A stretch of DNA of 64,000 bases. Origin: Pseudomonas bubulae (GTDB lineage Bacteria; Pseudomonadota; Gammaproteobacteria; Pseudomonadales; Pseudomonadaceae). The translations under genes and the position numbers were made by a program. The first letter of the stretch is position 1. The number at the start of each line of letters is the position of its first letter. Below, in pieces: positions 1 to 10,473 of this stretch. The DNA is taken from positions 248,001 through 312,000 of the forward strand of contig NZ_UYJA01000001.1 in NCBI RefSeq assembly GCF_900618535.1. Reading direction: 5' to 3'. The notes under the pieces are model-generated. The model saw only the letters and a program-made list of their open reading frames with translations. It was not told the DNA's origin and made no database searches.

Positions 1-429
1 CGTATGCTCACGCACGGTGTACATGATACGGGTGCCGATGCGCAGGTTGGGGAAAGCGATCGATGTTTGCCGCGCTCGCTGAAAACCCTGGTCGGGGTTG
101 GGGGCCATGCGCGTATCGATTTGCGAGGGGGCCAGCGCGACCGGTTTGCCACCGGGTTGTGTCGACTGGGCGTCAATGATCTCCAGCCGATCTGTTTCGG
201 GGAAGCTGAAGTCGATGCGCGACAGCATCTCGCGGCCATTGTTGGTCAGGATGGTATAGCGGTACGTGGTAGTGCAGTCGGTGCTGGTGTCTTTGTTGAA
301 ATGGCAGTTTTTTGCTGTTTCGCCAGCCAGAGCAGCCTCTGACGCCGGTTGCAATGCCGCGTAAGACGGCAGGCTGACGATCCCCAGTGTTGCGCAAATC
401 AATGATTTGCTGAAAGTAAAGCGGTGCAT
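1..429 (-). CDS. DUF3857 domain protein, N-terminal part, cut by window edge
   Basis: The minus strand is open from an ATG at 429 to the left edge, so only the first 143 codons are present. The start is followed by a clear export signal (short basic start, hydrophobic stretch, PSYA then ALQ near residue 25). The mature part has the pattern of DUF3857 transglutaminase-associated proteins: a C-x-C-T-T-T-Y-R-Y strand, NNGRE, and a GTRIMYTVRE strand at the edge. These are periplasmic or surface proteins often linked to transglutaminase-like domains. Function is unknown, and the family call rests on pattern recognition only. Confidence 0.7.
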   Translation of the reverse strand, partial: MHRFTFSKSLICATLGIVSLPSYAALQPASEAALAGETAKNCHFNKDTSTDCTTTYRYTILTNNGREMLSRIDFSFPETDRLEIIDAQSTQPGGKPVALAPSQIDTRMAPNPDQGFQRARQTSIAFPNLRIGTRIMYTVREHT

Positions 430-602
430 GAGCGCCTCAGGTCGTTCCCTTGAAACAGCACCCTGCGACGTTTTAGTTATGTTGATAGACGGTTGCAGGA
501 TGCTGCGCGAACAGCGGATGATAATCGATCGCAACTGTATTTTCTACATTGTCAGACAATCAACCTCGCGCAGATGCCCGTTCCAGAGCCTTTTCCTGGA
601 AT

Positions 603-1076
603 TCAGGCGGCAGGTAGGGGCTGACACACATCGACCCATTGCGCGTTAACCAGATCCGCCATGCGTGTCGGGCAAATTTTCACCGCCGTATGCGTGGCCC
701 CGGCTGCAGGCATGACTTCGCTAAAGCTTTGCAGGGAAATATCGCAGTACACGGCAAGATCGGTGGCCAAGCCGAATGGGCAAACACCCCCCACCGGATG
801 GCTGGTCAAGGCAACGACGGTTTCGGCATCGAGCATTTTGGCTTTGCTGCCCAGGGCATCCTTGATTTTTTTGTTATCGATACGTGCATCGCCGCGGGCC
901 ACCAGCAGAACGTTGCGTTCGCCGACGCGAAAGGCCAGGGTTTTGGCGATTTGACCAGGTTCCACCCCATGGGCCTCGGCCGCCAGAGCGACCGTCGCGG
1001 TGCTGGTGGCCAATTCGATAATGTGCAGGTCAGGGGCGTTGGCGTGAAAAAATGCGCGTACGGATTCAAGGCTCAT
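603..1076 (-). CDS. YbaK/EbsC-family aminoacyl-tRNA deacylase
   Basis: The protein has 157 residues if started at the MSLES methionine; an in-frame ATG seven codons upstream (1097) is possible. The YbaK/ProX fold is recognisable from the GQIAKTLAFRVG segment with its conserved lysine, the DNKKIKDALG segment, and GGVCPFGLATDLAVYCD. Family members act in trans and hydrolyse mis-charged aminoacyl-tRNAs such as Cys-tRNA(Pro) or Ala-tRNA(Pro). The substrate here cannot be read from sequence. It lies alone, transcribed in the same direction as the oxidoreductase upstream. Confidence 0.85.
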   Translation of the reverse strand: MSLESVRAFFHANAPDLHIIELATSTATVALAAEAHGVEPGQIAKTLAFRVGERNVLLVARGDARIDNKKIKDALGSKAKMLDAETVVALTSHPVGGVCPFGLATDLAVYCDISLQSFSEVMPAAGATHTAVKICPTRMADLVNAQWVDVCQPLPAA

Positions 1077-1156
1077 CAGACTCGGCTCTCTGGGCAAAAG
1101 CCTGAATCTAGAGAAGCCGATGACGCACTGTCAATGCGCCATCGGCGATGTCGCGG

Positions 1157-2167
1157 TTAGATGTCCAGAATGATCTTGCCGAAATGCTGGTTGGTTTCCT
1201 GGTACTTGAAAGCCTCGACAATGTCCGTCAGGGGGAAGTGGCGATCTATTACAGGGCGCATGCCGTTGGCATTGATGGCGCGAATCATGTCTTGCTGCTG
1301 GCTGCGGCTACCGACCAGCACGCCTTGCAGGCGGGCTTGCTTGACCAGCATCGGGACAAAGTTCATTGCGCCGCTAACGCCGCTGAGGATGCCGATGATC
1401 GAGATATGCCCGGCCACACGGATGGCAATCATCGACTGTTCAAGTGTCGCAGGGCCGCCGACTTCAATAATGTGGTCAACACCGCGCCCGCCGGTGAGGG
1501 CCAGGGCGGTTTCACCCCAGTGGGTGTCCTTGCGGTAGTTGATCACGTGGTCTGCGCCCAGCGCTTTGAGGCGCTCCAGTTTTTCATCGCTGGAGGAGGT
1601 GGCAATGACCGTTGCACCGGCCATCTTGGCGAACTGCAGGGCGAAAATCGAAACACCGCCGGTGCCTTGCACCAATACCGTGTCGCCCGGCTTGAGCGAA
1701 TCGTCGGCCATCAATGCGCGCCATGCGGTCAGGCCGGCTGTAGTCAGGGTTGACGCTTCGGCATGGCTCCAGCGGGTGGGTGCCAGGGTGAAGGACGTGG
1801 CTTTGGCGGTTACCTGCTCGCGGGCATAACCGTCGATGCCATCACCGGGTACGGTAACAAAACCTTCCACCAGAGGGGTGCCGTCGATCCAGTCCGGGAA
1901 GAAGGTGCTGACCACCGAATCTCCCACCTTGAATTCGCTGACATCGGCGCCAACGGCAATTACTTCGCCTGCGCCATCGGCCATGGGGATGCGATTTTCG
2001 CTCGGACCCCACATGCCGCTTACGACAGCAAAATCATGGTAGTTCAGTGAGTTGGCGTGCAAACGTACAGTGATTTCGCCGTTCCCGGGGGCGCGCGCTT
2101 CACTGCTGCCAACCACTACATTGTCATAACCGCCGCCAGGTTGGACGAAAATTGCTTTGGTGCTCAT
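1157..2167 (-). CDS. MDR-family NAD(P)-dependent alcohol dehydrogenase / quinone reductase-like protein
   Basis: A 336-residue medium-chain dehydrogenase/reductase. The N-terminal GroES-like half carries NSLNYHDF where zinc alcohol dehydrogenases would have a catalytic cysteine. The Rossmann motif (VLVQGTGGVS followed by ALQFAKMAGA) sits near residues 165-185, and the GADHVINYR segment is typical. The missing zinc-ligand cysteine points to a zinc-independent quinone-oxidoreductase-like enzyme. The substrate is unknown. It lies 54 bp downstream of an ArsR-type regulator on the same strand, which probably controls it. Confidence 0.85.
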   Translation of the reverse strand: MSTKAIFVQPGGGYDNVVVGSSEARAPGNGEITVRLHANSLNYHDFAVVSGMWGPSENRIPMADGAGEVIAVGADVSEFKVGDSVVSTFFPDWIDGTPLVEGFVTVPGDGIDGYAREQVTAKATSFTLAPTRWSHAEASTLTTAGLTAWRALMADDSLKPGDTVLVQGTGGVSIFALQFAKMAGATVIATSSSDEKLERLKALGADHVINYRKDTHWGETALALTGGRGVDHIIEVGGPATLEQSMIAIRVAGHISIIGILSGVSGAMNFVPMLVKQARLQGVLVGSRSQQQDMIRAINANGMRPVIDRHFPLTDIVEAFKYQETNQHFGKIILDI

Positions 2168-2221
2168 GGGGCTTCCTCATATTTTTACATTGCGCGAAAT
2201 AACGAAATGTATAATTAAAAA

Positions 2222-2554
2222 TTACAACTCGATTTTCAGCCTAGCCGCAAAGTCATCGATCGCCTGTTCATTGCGTCGGTAGTAGGTCCACTTGCCGATG
2301 CGGGTGGTCAGGACGAAGCCGGCGCGCTGCAAGATAGCCAAATGCGCCGAAGCAGTAGAAGGCGACAACCCGGCCTTGTGCTGCAGATGGGTCACGCACA
2401 CGCCGATGGCAGGATCACCGTGATCCTGAGGCGGGAAATTGCTGAGCGGGTCTTTGAGCCACTCCATCATTTGCATGCGAGTGTCATTGCCCAGGGCTTT
2501 GAGCTGTTCGAGTATCATGGTCGGCAATGTTACGCTTTTTAACGAAATGTTCAA
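2222..2554 (-). CDS. ArsR-family winged-helix regulator
   Basis: A 110-residue protein with the ArsR layout: ALGNDTRMQMMEWL as helix 1, then an HTH segment (HLQHKAGLSPSTASAHLAILQRAGFV) and a winged GKWTYYRRNE. A later start at the methionine of MILEQLK (about 2518) is equally plausible. No metal-binding CVC motif is visible in the recognition helix, so it is probably not a classical metal sensor. It is transcribed toward the MDR oxidoreductase and is the likely local repressor. Confidence 0.85.
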   Translation of the reverse strand: MNISLKSVTLPTMILEQLKALGNDTRMQMMEWLKDPLSNFPPQDHGDPAIGVCVTHLQHKAGLSPSTASAHLAILQRAGFVLTTRIGKWTYYRRNEQAIDDFAARLKIEL

Positions 2555-2578
2555 GCATATGACCGATTGCCCTGGCCT

Positions 2579-2602
2579 GTGCGCGGGCTTGCTCGCGATA
2601 CA
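2579..2602. repeat. single REP-like half element
   Basis: The stretch GCGCGGGCTTGCTCGCGATA matches the conserved core of the REP palindromes seen elsewhere in this window (16.4, 33.3 and 47.2 kb). No partner arm ending in GCTCCCAC follows, so this looks like a degenerate or solitary copy. It lies between the ArsR gene and hemB. Confidence 0.4.
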
Positions 2603-2765
2603 GGTAATGAGGTGTAGCTGTCAGCCCCGGCATTTCCCTCAAGAAACACCCCGCGACCACCGGCCGCAGGCCGGGCGGATGTTTTGCAATTGCAGGATCA
2701 ATCCTGTATTTGTTGCGCCATTGAGCCAAGGCTCGTCTGTTTTTTGAATCTGCCCATCAGGAACC

Positions 2766-3743
2766 ATGATGCCTAACCAGTTCCCCGCTGTACGTCCGCG
2801 CCGCCTGCGCCGCTCCCAGACCCTTCGCGACATGTTTCAGGAAACCGAATTCAGCCTGAATGATCTGGTGCTGCCGATTTTTGTCGAAGAAGAAATCGAC
2901 GATTTTGTGCCGATCACCAGCATGCCCGGTGTAATGCGTATTCCCGAGTCAAAACTGGCCGGTGAAATCGAGCGTTACGCCCGTGCGGGTATCAAGTCGG
3001 TGATGCTGTTCGGTGTTTCCCATCATCTGGACGCAACCGGCAGCGATGCCATGCGTGAAGATGGCCTGGTGTCGCGCATGGTGCGTATCAGCAAGGATGC
3101 CGCGCCGGACATGGTGGTGATGAGCGACACCTGCTTTTGTGAATACACCTCCCACGGCCATTGCGGCGTGATGCATGACCACGGCGTCGACAATGACGCG
3201 ACCCTGATCAACCTGGGCAAGCAGGCAGTTGCCGCCGCAGCGGCCGGTGCCGACTTTATCTCGCCATCAGCGGCCATGGACGGCCAGGTGCAGGCCATCC
3301 GCAGCGCCCTGGACGGTGCAGGGTTTACCGACACCTCGATCATGGCGTACTCCACCAAGTTTGCCTCGGCCCTCTATGGCCCGTTCCGTGAAGCTGGGGG
3401 CAGCGCGCTCAAGGGCGACCGCAAGTCTTATCAGATGAACCCGATGAACCGCCGTGAAGCAATCCGTGAGTCATTGCTGGACGAGCAGGAAGGCGCAGAT
3501 GTGCTGATGGTCAAGCCTGCCGGTGCCTATCTGGACATTATTCGCGATATCCGCCAGGCCTCGCATCTGCCATTGGCGGCTTACCAGGTGAGCGGCGAAT
3601 ACGCGATGATCAAGTTTGGCGCCCAGGCCGGGGCCATCGACGAGGCCCGCGTCGTTCGCGAGAGCCTTGGGTCGATCAAGCGTGCCGGTGCCGACATGAT
3701 CCTGACTTATTTCGCGATGGATCTGGCCCTGCAGGGAATTTAA
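2766..3743 (+). CDS. hemB: Delta-aminolevulinic acid dehydratase (porphobilinogen synthase), zinc-type
   Basis: A 325-residue HemB that condenses two 5-aminolevulinate molecules to porphobilinogen in haem synthesis. The Schiff-base lysines fall in AYSTKFAS (K198) and MVKPAG (K250). The metal loop reads [14 protein letters not shown] with cysteines at 123, 125 and 133, which is the zinc triad known from human and yeast enzymes. The P. aeruginosa enzyme has aspartates there and uses magnesium. This suggests a second, zinc-dependent paralogue rather than the only hemB of the cell. Two adjacent ATGs make the start uncertain by one codon. Confidence 0.95.
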   Translation: MMPNQFPAVRPRRLRRSQTLRDMFQETEFSLNDLVLPIFVEEEIDDFVPITSMPGVMRIPESKLAGEIERYARAGIKSVMLFGVSHHLDATGSDAMREDGLVSRMVRISKDAAPDMVVMSDTCFCEYTSHGHCGVMHDHGVDNDATLINLGKQAVAAAAAGADFISPSAAMDGQVQAIRSALDGAGFTDTSIMAYSTKFASALYGPFREAGGSALKGDRKSYQMNPMNRREAIRESLLDEQEGADVLMVKPAGAYLDIIRDIRQASHLPLAAYQVSGEYAMIKFGAQAGAIDEARVVRESLGSIKRAGADMILTYFAMDLALQGI

Positions 3744-3747
3744 GGGA

Positions 3748-3801
3748 TAGTTGCAAGCTGCAAGCATCAAGCTAGTTTTATCTGATAGCTTGCAGCTGCT
3801 T
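3748..3801. repeat. imperfect inverted repeat (AAGCTGCAAGC / AGCTTGCAGCT)
   Basis: Between hemB and the surE-like gene lie GCAAGCTGCAAGC and, after an AT-rich loop, TAGCTTGCAGCTGC. They can pair imperfectly. Short repeats of this AAGCTGCAAGC type are common between Pseudomonas genes. It could weakly terminate hemB transcription, but no clean T-tract follows. Confidence 0.4.
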
Positions 3802-3824
3802 CATCCCACACAAGGAGCCCCCTC

Positions 3825-4601
3825 ATGCCAGACGCTCGACTCGAACGAATCTTGATCACCAACGACGACGGGATCGACGCTCCAGGCCTTGCAGTGCTGG
3901 AAGCGGTGGCCCGTGAGTTGGCGGACGAAGTGTGGGTCGTGGCGCCTGACCATGACCAGAGCGGTATATCCACGGCAATCAGTATTCACCACCCCTTGCG
4001 CGTCACAAAACGTGGCGAGCGGCGTTTTTCGGTTTCAGGAACACCGGCAGACTGTGTCGCGATGGCCTTGCAGCAGTTGTTGGATAAACCCCCGCAGCTG
4101 TTGCTCTCCGGCATCAACAAAGGGGCCAACCTTGGGGTTGAAACCCTGTTTTCAGGAACCGTGGGTGCTGCCATGACGGGCTTGTTGATGGGCGTTCCAT
4201 CCATCGCCTTGAGCCAGTACTTTACCCGCCGCAGCTCGGTACGCTGGGAAACGGCCCGTGCACTGGCTCCTGGTGTTATCCGGCAACTATTGGGCAAGGG
4301 CTGGGAGCAGTCGGCGTGCCTGAACATCAACTTCCCTGACGTGCCTGCCGATGAGGCCGGCCCGATCCAGATCACCCGCCAGGGCGCCGGTCGCATGGAC
4401 GGGGTGGAAGCCATCGAGCGTACCGACTTTCGCGAAGCCAAGTATTACTGGCTCAGCATCACTCGCCACCAGCACCCGGAAGCGCTGGATACCGAAACCC
4501 GCGTGGTCACCCAGGGTGGTATTTCAGTGACACCACTGGAGTTTGATCGCACCGCCATCGCCTTGCGCGAGCATCTGCGCACGGCGGTTCAAGTCGTCTA
4601 A
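3825..4601 (+). CDS. surE: SurE-family 5'/3'-nucleotidase paralogue
   Basis: A 258-residue SurE-like phosphatase. The metal site begins with ITNDDGIDAPG (D14 and D15), followed by VVAPDHDQSG, the SGINKGANLG segment with its metal-binding asparagine, and SGTVGAAM. All match SurE survival proteins, which remove phosphate from nucleoside monophosphates. The usual surE of Pseudomonas sits in a pcm-nlpD-rpoS cluster. This copy stands alone, so it is probably a paralogue. It overlaps the convergent LysR gene by 4 bp. Confidence 0.88.
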   Translation: MPDARLERILITNDDGIDAPGLAVLEAVARELADEVWVVAPDHDQSGISTAISIHHPLRVTKRGERRFSVSGTPADCVAMALQQLLDKPPQLLLSGINKGANLGVETLFSGTVGAAMTGLLMGVPSIALSQYFTRRSSVRWETARALAPGVIRQLLGKGWEQSACLNINFPDVPADEAGPIQITRQGAGRMDGVEAIERTDFREAKYYWLSITRHQHPEALDTETRVVTQGGISVTPLEFDRTAIALREHLRTAVQVV

Positions 4602-5533
4602 GCCCAGTGCGCCGGGTCATCGACGATGGCCTGGTGTCTTTCAAGCACTTTGGGTATCTCCTCTTTCAAAAACTCGACCCAGGTCTTGACCTTGGCATCC
4701 AGAAATCGCCGGGAAGGGTAGAGTGCATAGATGTTTTTTTCATGCAGCCGATAATGCGGCAGCAGGCGCACCAGTGAGCCGCGCTGGTAAGAACCCACCG
4801 CCACATAATCAGGCAGCAGGCAGATTCCAAGCCCGGCCTCGGCGGCCTTCGCCATGGCCTCGGCCACGTTGACCTGAAATACGTTACCAGGGCGGATGAC
4901 TTGCTCGCCCTCATCATCACGAAAGGTCCAGCTGTCGGTAAACAATGGGTCAACCAGATGCAGGCAGCGGTGTTGGTGCAGATCCTCAGGAACCTTCGGG
5001 ATGTTCCGACCCTCGAGGTAGGAAGGCGCAGCACTGATGACACTGAAGATGCTGCCCAGCGGTTGGCCGATCAATTCCGAGTCCGGCAGGTGGGCCGACA
5101 GGGTAATCACCAGATCATGGCCCTCCTCAAGCAGATCGGGCTGGCGTTGTGACAGTGTGAGATCGACATGGACTTGCGGATACAGCTCCGTGTAACGGGC
5201 TACCAGCGGTGCCAGTAGCTGGATCCCCAGGCCTGTAGTTGATTGCACACGCAAATGGCCACGGGGGATCAAGTGCGCCCCCGCTGCTTCAGCATTTGCA
5301 TCTTCAATCTCGCCCAGTATCAACCGGCAGCGTTCCAGGTAACGCGCACCCACTTCGGTCAAGGCCAGGCGCCGTGTGCTGCGCTGCAGCAACCGTGCTT
5401 GCAGCGAGGACTCAAGCTCTGACAGCAACCGTGAGGTTTGCGCCGTTGAATAACCCAGAGCCTGCGCCGCAGCGGTAAAGCTGCCGGTTTCGACTACGCG
5501 GACAAACACCCGCATCGCCTGAAAAATATCCAT
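4598..5533 (-). CDS. LysR-family transcriptional regulator
   Basis: About 311 residues when started at MDIFQAMRVFVRVVETGSF, the usual LysR N-terminus; an upstream in-frame ATG (5578) would add 15 atypical residues. The winged HTH (AAQALGYSTAQTSRLLSELE) is followed by a periplasmic-binding-like effector domain from about residue 90. The AxxLG-S-T-AQ-TSRLLSELE form is of the subgroup often linked to stress or efflux genes. No divergent target is adjacent, so its regulon is unknown. Confidence 0.85.
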   Translation of the reverse strand: MDIFQAMRVFVRVVETGSFTAAAQALGYSTAQTSRLLSELESSLQARLLQRSTRRLALTEVGARYLERCRLILGEIEDANAEAAGAHLIPRGHLRVQSTTGLGIQLLAPLVARYTELYPQVHVDLTLSQRQPDLLEEGHDLVITLSAHLPDSELIGQPLGSIFSVISAAPSYLEGRNIPKVPEDLHQHRCLHLVDPLFTDSWTFRDDEGEQVIRPGNVFQVNVAEAMAKAAEAGLGICLLPDYVAVGSYQRGSLVRLLPHYRLHEKNIYALYPSRRFLDAKVKTWVEFLKEEIPKVLERHQAIVDDPAHWA

Positions 5534-5579
5534 TCTGATTATTACCCCACACGTAAGCGTGCTTTCTTGTGGCGGCAAT

Positions 5580-5882
5580 AATTACACAGTCCAGGAAGCT
5601 GTGCCGTCCTGGCGTGGAGATTCGATGAAAACGGCACAGACACATTGTTATTTTGCCTTTATTTTTTGTGAGGCAATTCTCATTAGAAACTAGGGTGCAT
5701 CCTATTTTTAATAAAGATGTTGGATATCATTTTCTAATTACTTGCTTTTGTTGTTCTATGTGCTTGATTTATAAAGATGCGAATTTTTCTAGGAATTGCC
5801 TGTCAAACACATTGCGTCATCATGTGATCGATACGCCCTCAGTAGCCAGCTTGACTAAGCTTTATTTACAAGGTGCATTCAT
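5580..5882. other. AT-rich intergenic region upstream of wzz
   Basis: About 300 bp, strikingly AT-rich compared with the flanks, separating the LysR start from the wzz start. I see no convincing gene in it. The low GC is typical for DNA next to O-antigen genes and may hold the wzz promoter. Confidence 0.5.
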
Positions 5883-7181
5883 TTGACTATTCATCAGTAC
5901 CCACAAGGACGTAAAGTCGACGCTGAGATCGATTTTTTTGACTTGATCCATTCTTTTTGGCGACAAAAAAAACTGATTGGCGGCACCGTAGTCATTGCCG
6001 GATTGATGGCACTTGGCTATGTGTCGTTTGCGCAACAGGTCTATCAAACCAGCAGCCTGCTGCGCCCTGCAGCTATCAATGAGCTTGATGCCCTTAACCG
6101 CTCCCAGGTTTATACCCTGCCTGCTGCTGATGCCTTGCTTAAAGTTGGCCTGGCACTTGAGTCTTATGAAAACCGGTTGAGCTTTTTTCGCGACCACCAG
6201 GACTTGTTCAAACCTTTGGTTCAACCTGGCAGAAGTCTGGAGCAAAGCTTCGAAGTGTTTAACCGGGATGCATTCAATCTGGTTCAGCCTGCGCCCAATA
6301 AGGCCAGTTCAGATAATCCTTATCTCAAGCTGGAGCTAACATACCCGGCCTCCCTTGATGGGGTTGCGATTCTCAATGGTTTTGTTGACTACGCGATCAC
6401 CAAGCAGCGCGAGCAAATCAGTGCCGACCTCAAGGTTATTATTGGTAACCGGCTCAGAGAGCTGGACGCCCAGATAAATGCCGCACGTTCAAGCTATACA
6501 TCTGATAAAGAAGAAAAAATTGCCACATTCCTTGAAACTGACAGCCTTCAAAAGGCGCAGTTGGAGGATGAGCTGAAGGCCTTGCGCCTGCAGCTGAAAA
6601 TCGAGCGGGAAGCGCGCATACAGCAGCTTGACGAAGCTATCGCCATTGCCAAATCCCTGGGTATTACCCGTCCGACCACACCGTCGGCGATGGCTGATGC
6701 GGCGCAGGGCTCATCGGCCAGGCTGGTGCGCACCGAAATCACTTCGCAAAGTATCCCCTTGTACTTTATGGGGTCCCAGGCCTTGGAGGCCGAGCGTGCA
6801 GCCTTGCTCAAGCGAACCACGGACGATTTTACCGATAACCGTATCTCGCAGATCCGCAAAAAGATTCAATTGCTTGAGGTCAATCGCCAGGTCGAAATGC
6901 TTGGTAAACGCTCAAATGAGGATGTATTCCTCAATGACATCGAGCCCTTGCGTGCCGAAGCCGTGCGCCTTGGCCGCCTGAATACGGATATGAGCCAGCT
7001 TGGGTTGGTCAGTATTGATCGCAAGGCACAGATGCCGACTGATCCGATCAAGCCGAAAAAGGCCCTGATAGTCGCTCTGGCACTGGTTCTGGGCCTGTTG
7101 GCGGGGCTGACGATTGCGACCGTGCGCTTCCTGCTCCAGCGGCGCAAGCAAGGCATCAGGCCAGAACAGCCACCGATTTGA
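5883..7181 (+). CDS. wzz: Wzz-family LPS O-antigen chain-length regulator
   Basis: A 432-residue inner-membrane polysaccharide co-polymerase. It has an N-terminal transmembrane helix (about 32-50, [19 protein letters not shown]), a long periplasmic region with coiled coil (about 190-260), and a C-terminal [24 protein letters not shown] segment whose proline-rich lead into the second helix is the Wzz signature. It sets the modal length of O-antigen chains. The start is TTG, chosen because AAGGTG lies about 9 nt upstream. No other O-antigen gene is in view, so this is an orphan. The 3' end overlaps convergent modC by 26 bp. Confidence 0.9.
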   Translation: MTIHQYPQGRKVDAEIDFFDLIHSFWRQKKLIGGTVVIAGLMALGYVSFAQQVYQTSSLLRPAAINELDALNRSQVYTLPAADALLKVGLALESYENRLSFFRDHQDLFKPLVQPGRSLEQSFEVFNRDAFNLVQPAPNKASSDNPYLKLELTYPASLDGVAILNGFVDYAITKQREQISADLKVIIGNRLRELDAQINAARSSYTSDKEEKIATFLETDSLQKAQLEDELKALRLQLKIEREARIQQLDEAIAIAKSLGITRPTTPSAMADAAQGSSARLVRTEITSQSIPLYFMGSQALEAERAALLKRTTDDFTDNRISQIRKKIQLLEVNRQVEMLGKRSNEDVFLNDIEPLRAEAVRLGRLNTDMSQLGLVSIDRKAQMPTDPIKPKKALIVALALVLGLLAGLTIATVRFLLQRRKQGIRPEQPPI

Positions 7182-8244
7182 TCTGCGCCCATAGTAATTG
7201 CCCGGGGTGCAGGCCCAATTGGTCCCGGGAGTAACGGGTTATCCGGGCGAGCAGGGGAGTGCCGTCGGCATCCAGGCGTATCAGCACATGAGCCTGGTTG
7301 TCGGCGGCCGTTTCGCTGACCACCCTTGCATGCAAGCTATTAAGGATGCTGCTGTGCTCCGACGGGGCCAGGGTCAGGCTGATATCCCGGGCTTGCACTT
7401 TGACGCGCAACGGCTGGCCGATGGCCATTGAGGCATGGGCAACCCTCAGCTGCTGGGCGCTGCCGGGCAGGTGCAGAGTCAACAGCTGGTAGTTTAGGTT
7501 GTAATCGCTGACCCGGCCCTCAATCACCACTGCGGCATCATTCCCGCGCGCCAGTGGCAGGTCGAGCCTGGCAAGGGTTTCACTGACAGGGCCGCTGGCC
7601 AGTACCTTACCCTCGCTGAGCAACACAATATGATCGGCCAGGCGCGCAACTTCGTCCAGAGAATGACTGACGTAGAGCACGGGGATATCCAGTTCGGCGT
7701 GCAGGCGCTCAAGGTAGGGCAGTATTTCGCCTTTGCGCTGGTTGTCCAGTGCGGCCAGGGGCTCGTCCATCAACAGCAGTTGCGGGCTGGTGAGCAAGGC
7801 CCGGGCGATACCGACCCGCTGGCGTTCGCCGCCGGACAAGTTGTGCGGCGCCCGTGTCAACAGGTGGGTGATGCCCAGTAGTTCGGTGGCATGGGCAAGA
7901 TCCACTCGACGTTCCTGATGGGCAATGCGCTTGAGGCCGAATTCAAGATTGGCCCGCACCGACAGGTGGGGGAACAGGCTCGCTTCTTGAAAGATATAGC
8001 CCAGCGCCCGCTGGTGCACCGGTACGAAGTGATTGCGCTGGCTGTCTTGCCAGATGTGATCATTGACCTGTACATAGGCCTGGCTGGCCCGTTCGAGACC
8101 GGCGATACAGCGCAGACAGGTGGTCTTGCCCGAGCCGGAGTGACCGTAGAGGGCGGTGACCCCCTTGCCCGGCAGTTGCAGGTCCAGGTCGAGAGCAAAA
8201 CCGGGGTAGCGGTGCTGCAACCGAAGGTTGATCTGCGACGTCAT
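7156..8244 (-). CDS. modC: Molybdate ABC transporter ATP-binding protein
   Basis: A 362-residue ATPase of the molybdate importer. Walker A is GHSGSGKTT, the ABC signature is [15 protein letters not shown], and Walker B is [12 protein letters not shown]. The C-terminal third holds the molybdate-binding (Mop/TOBE) domain typical of ModC. It is the last gene of modABC; its start lies 2 bp after the modB stop. The 3' end overlaps wzz on the other strand. Confidence 0.95.
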   Translation of the reverse strand: MTSQINLRLQHRYPGFALDLDLQLPGKGVTALYGHSGSGKTTCLRCIAGLERASQAYVQVNDHIWQDSQRNHFVPVHQRALGYIFQEASLFPHLSVRANLEFGLKRIAHQERRVDLAHATELLGITHLLTRAPHNLSGGERQRVGIARALLTSPQLLLMDEPLAALDNQRKGEILPYLERLHAELDIPVLYVSHSLDEVARLADHIVLLSEGKVLASGPVSETLARLDLPLARGNDAAVVIEGRVSDYNLNYQLLTLHLPGSAQQLRVAHASMAIGQPLRVKVQARDISLTLAPSEHSSILNSLHARVVSETAADNQAHVLIRLDADGTPLLARITRYSRDQLGLHPGQLLWAQIKSVAVLA

Positions 8245-8246
8245 CT

Positions 8247-8927
8247 TCAGCTCCAGCTGGTTTGGGATTTGCGGCTTGAATACAACGCCAGCAGCACCAG
8301 AAAGGAAAACACCACCATTGCTCCCGCCAACCAGTGTGCCTGAGCATATTCCAGCGCTTCGACATGGTCGTAGATCTGCACCGACACCACACGGGTTTTT
8401 TCCGGGATATTGCCGCCGATCATCAGTACCACGCCAAACTCACCGACCGTATGGGCAAACCCTAAAATAGAGGCCGTTATAAAGCCGGGTCGGGCCAGAG
8501 GTACAATGACGCTGAAGAAGGTATCCCACGGGTTGGCCCGCAGAGTCGCGGCGACTTCAAGCGGTCTGGGGCCAATGGCCGTAAATGCATTCTGCAAAGG
8601 CTGCACGACAAAGGGCATGGAGTAGATCACCGAACCGATCACCAGCCCGGCGAAACTGAAAGTCAGTGTGCCCAGACCCAGGTACTGGGTGAGCTGGCCA
8701 ACATAACCATTGGGCCCCATCGCCAGCAGCAGATAGAAACCTATGACAGTGGGCGGTAAAACCAGTGGCAGGGCCACAATCGCCCCGATGGGGCCGCGCA
8801 ACCGCGAGCGGGTGTGCGCTAACCACAGGGCGATGGGAGTGCCGACCAGCAACAAAATGAGGGTGGTCAGCGACGCCAGTTGCAGAGTCAGCCAGATGGC
8901 TGCGAAGTCAGCACTCGTGAGCGGCAT
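8247..8927 (-). CDS. modB: Molybdate ABC transporter permease
   Basis: A 226-residue membrane permease with about five hydrophobic helices. The cytoplasmic EAA-type loop reads [25 protein letters not shown], where the ModC ATPase docks. Length matches the ModB family. It directly follows modA with no gap (modA stop ends at 8928, modB starts at 8927). Confidence 0.95.
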   Translation of the reverse strand: MPLTSADFAAIWLTLQLASLTTLILLLVGTPIALWLAHTRSRLRGPIGAIVALPLVLPPTVIGFYLLLAMGPNGYVGQLTQYLGLGTLTFSFAGLVIGSVIYSMPFVVQPLQNAFTAIGPRPLEVAATLRANPWDTFFSVIVPLARPGFITASILGFAHTVGEFGVVLMIGGNIPEKTRVVSVQIYDHVEALEYAQAHWLAGAMVVFSFLVLLALYSSRKSQTSWS

Positions 8928-9710
<783 letters not shown>

Positions 9711-9743
9711 TTATTAGGCCGTGTCAGGCGTTGGCAAGATATC

Positions 9744-9767
9744 CGCTATATAGAAATATTTACAGCG
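9744..9767 (-). promoter_or_regulatory. ModE-like operator upstream of modA
   Basis: CGCTATATA, 6 nt, then TTTACAGCG form an imperfect dyad (7 of 9 positions paired), centred about 60 bp upstream of modA. ModE operators in proteobacteria have CGnTATAT-type arms, so molybdate-dependent repression of modABC is likely. No modE gene is in the window. Confidence 0.5.
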
Positions 9768-9819
9768 CTTTGTCAGCGTGCGTGCGAGGAAAGGGGGAAG
9801 TGAAGCAGGTAACTGCGGC

Positions 9820-10470
9820 TCAGCCTGCCTGACGCAGGGTGATATTGATCCGCTGTTCGCCCAACAGTGAGTGATGCCCGGGCTTGATGGGCATTACTCC
9901 GTGATACCGCAGGCGGTCAACGCCGCCCCAGACCATGATGTCGCCGTGAAACAATGCTATTCGTTGAGTCGGGTCACTTCGTTCGAAACCGCCAAACTGA
10001 AAAATCGCCGGCAGCCCCAGAGAAATGGAAACAATCGGTGCGGTATGGCAGCGCTCGTTTTTATCCTGATGCAGCGACATTTTTGCGCCTGGCGCATAGG
10101 CATTGATCAAGCAGGAATCAGGGACAAAACCGCTAAAGCCTGCGCTGCTGGCCGCCGCTGCAGCCAGCGCCAGGAAGACGCCGGGCATGGCTGGCCAGGG
10201 TCGGGCACTTAGCGGATCGAGCGGACTGTAATGGTAACCATCGCGGTCAGTGGTCCAGCCCAGAGCACCGCAACTGCTCAGTCGGGCGGACATGGTGTAG
10301 CCACCGGGCGTCTGCATCTGGCGCAAGGGTGCCTGCAGCAGAACGCTATCAAGGGCTGCCAGCAGCTCCTTGGCCTTGGGCAAGGCAAACCCGCGAAGCG
10401 CAAACGCCTGGTCGCTGATACGCTCGACACGGGCGGGCTGCTGCAGGTCCTGCTCGGCAAACAAGTCCAC
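9820..10470 (-). CDS. alkB: AlkB-type Fe(II)/2-oxoglutarate DNA repair dioxygenase
   Basis: A 216-residue AlkB. The iron ligands are H134 and D136 in MSLHQDKNE and H190 in RLRYHGV. The 2-oxoglutarate-binding arginines are R207 and R213 in RINITLR. The NAYAPGAKMSLHQD context matches E. coli AlkB closely. It removes alkyl groups from N1-methyladenine and N3-methylcytosine by oxidation. A very short gene ends 3 bp upstream on the same strand, so the two are probably co-transcribed. Confidence 0.93.
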   Translation of the reverse strand: MDLFAEQDLQQPARVERISDQAFALRGFALPKAKELLAALDSVLLQAPLRQMQTPGGYTMSARLSSCGALGWTTDRDGYHYSPLDPLSARPWPAMPGVFLALAAAAASSAGFSGFVPDSCLINAYAPGAKMSLHQDKNERCHTAPIVSISLGLPAIFQFGGFERSDPTQRIALFHGDIMVWGGVDRLRYHGVMPIKPGHHSLLGEQRINITLRQAG

Positions 10471-10473
10471 GGC

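Noticed and set aside
5653..5886. 77-codon ORF upstream of wzz
   Set aside because: AT-rich chance frame with odd composition and no recognisable start signal.
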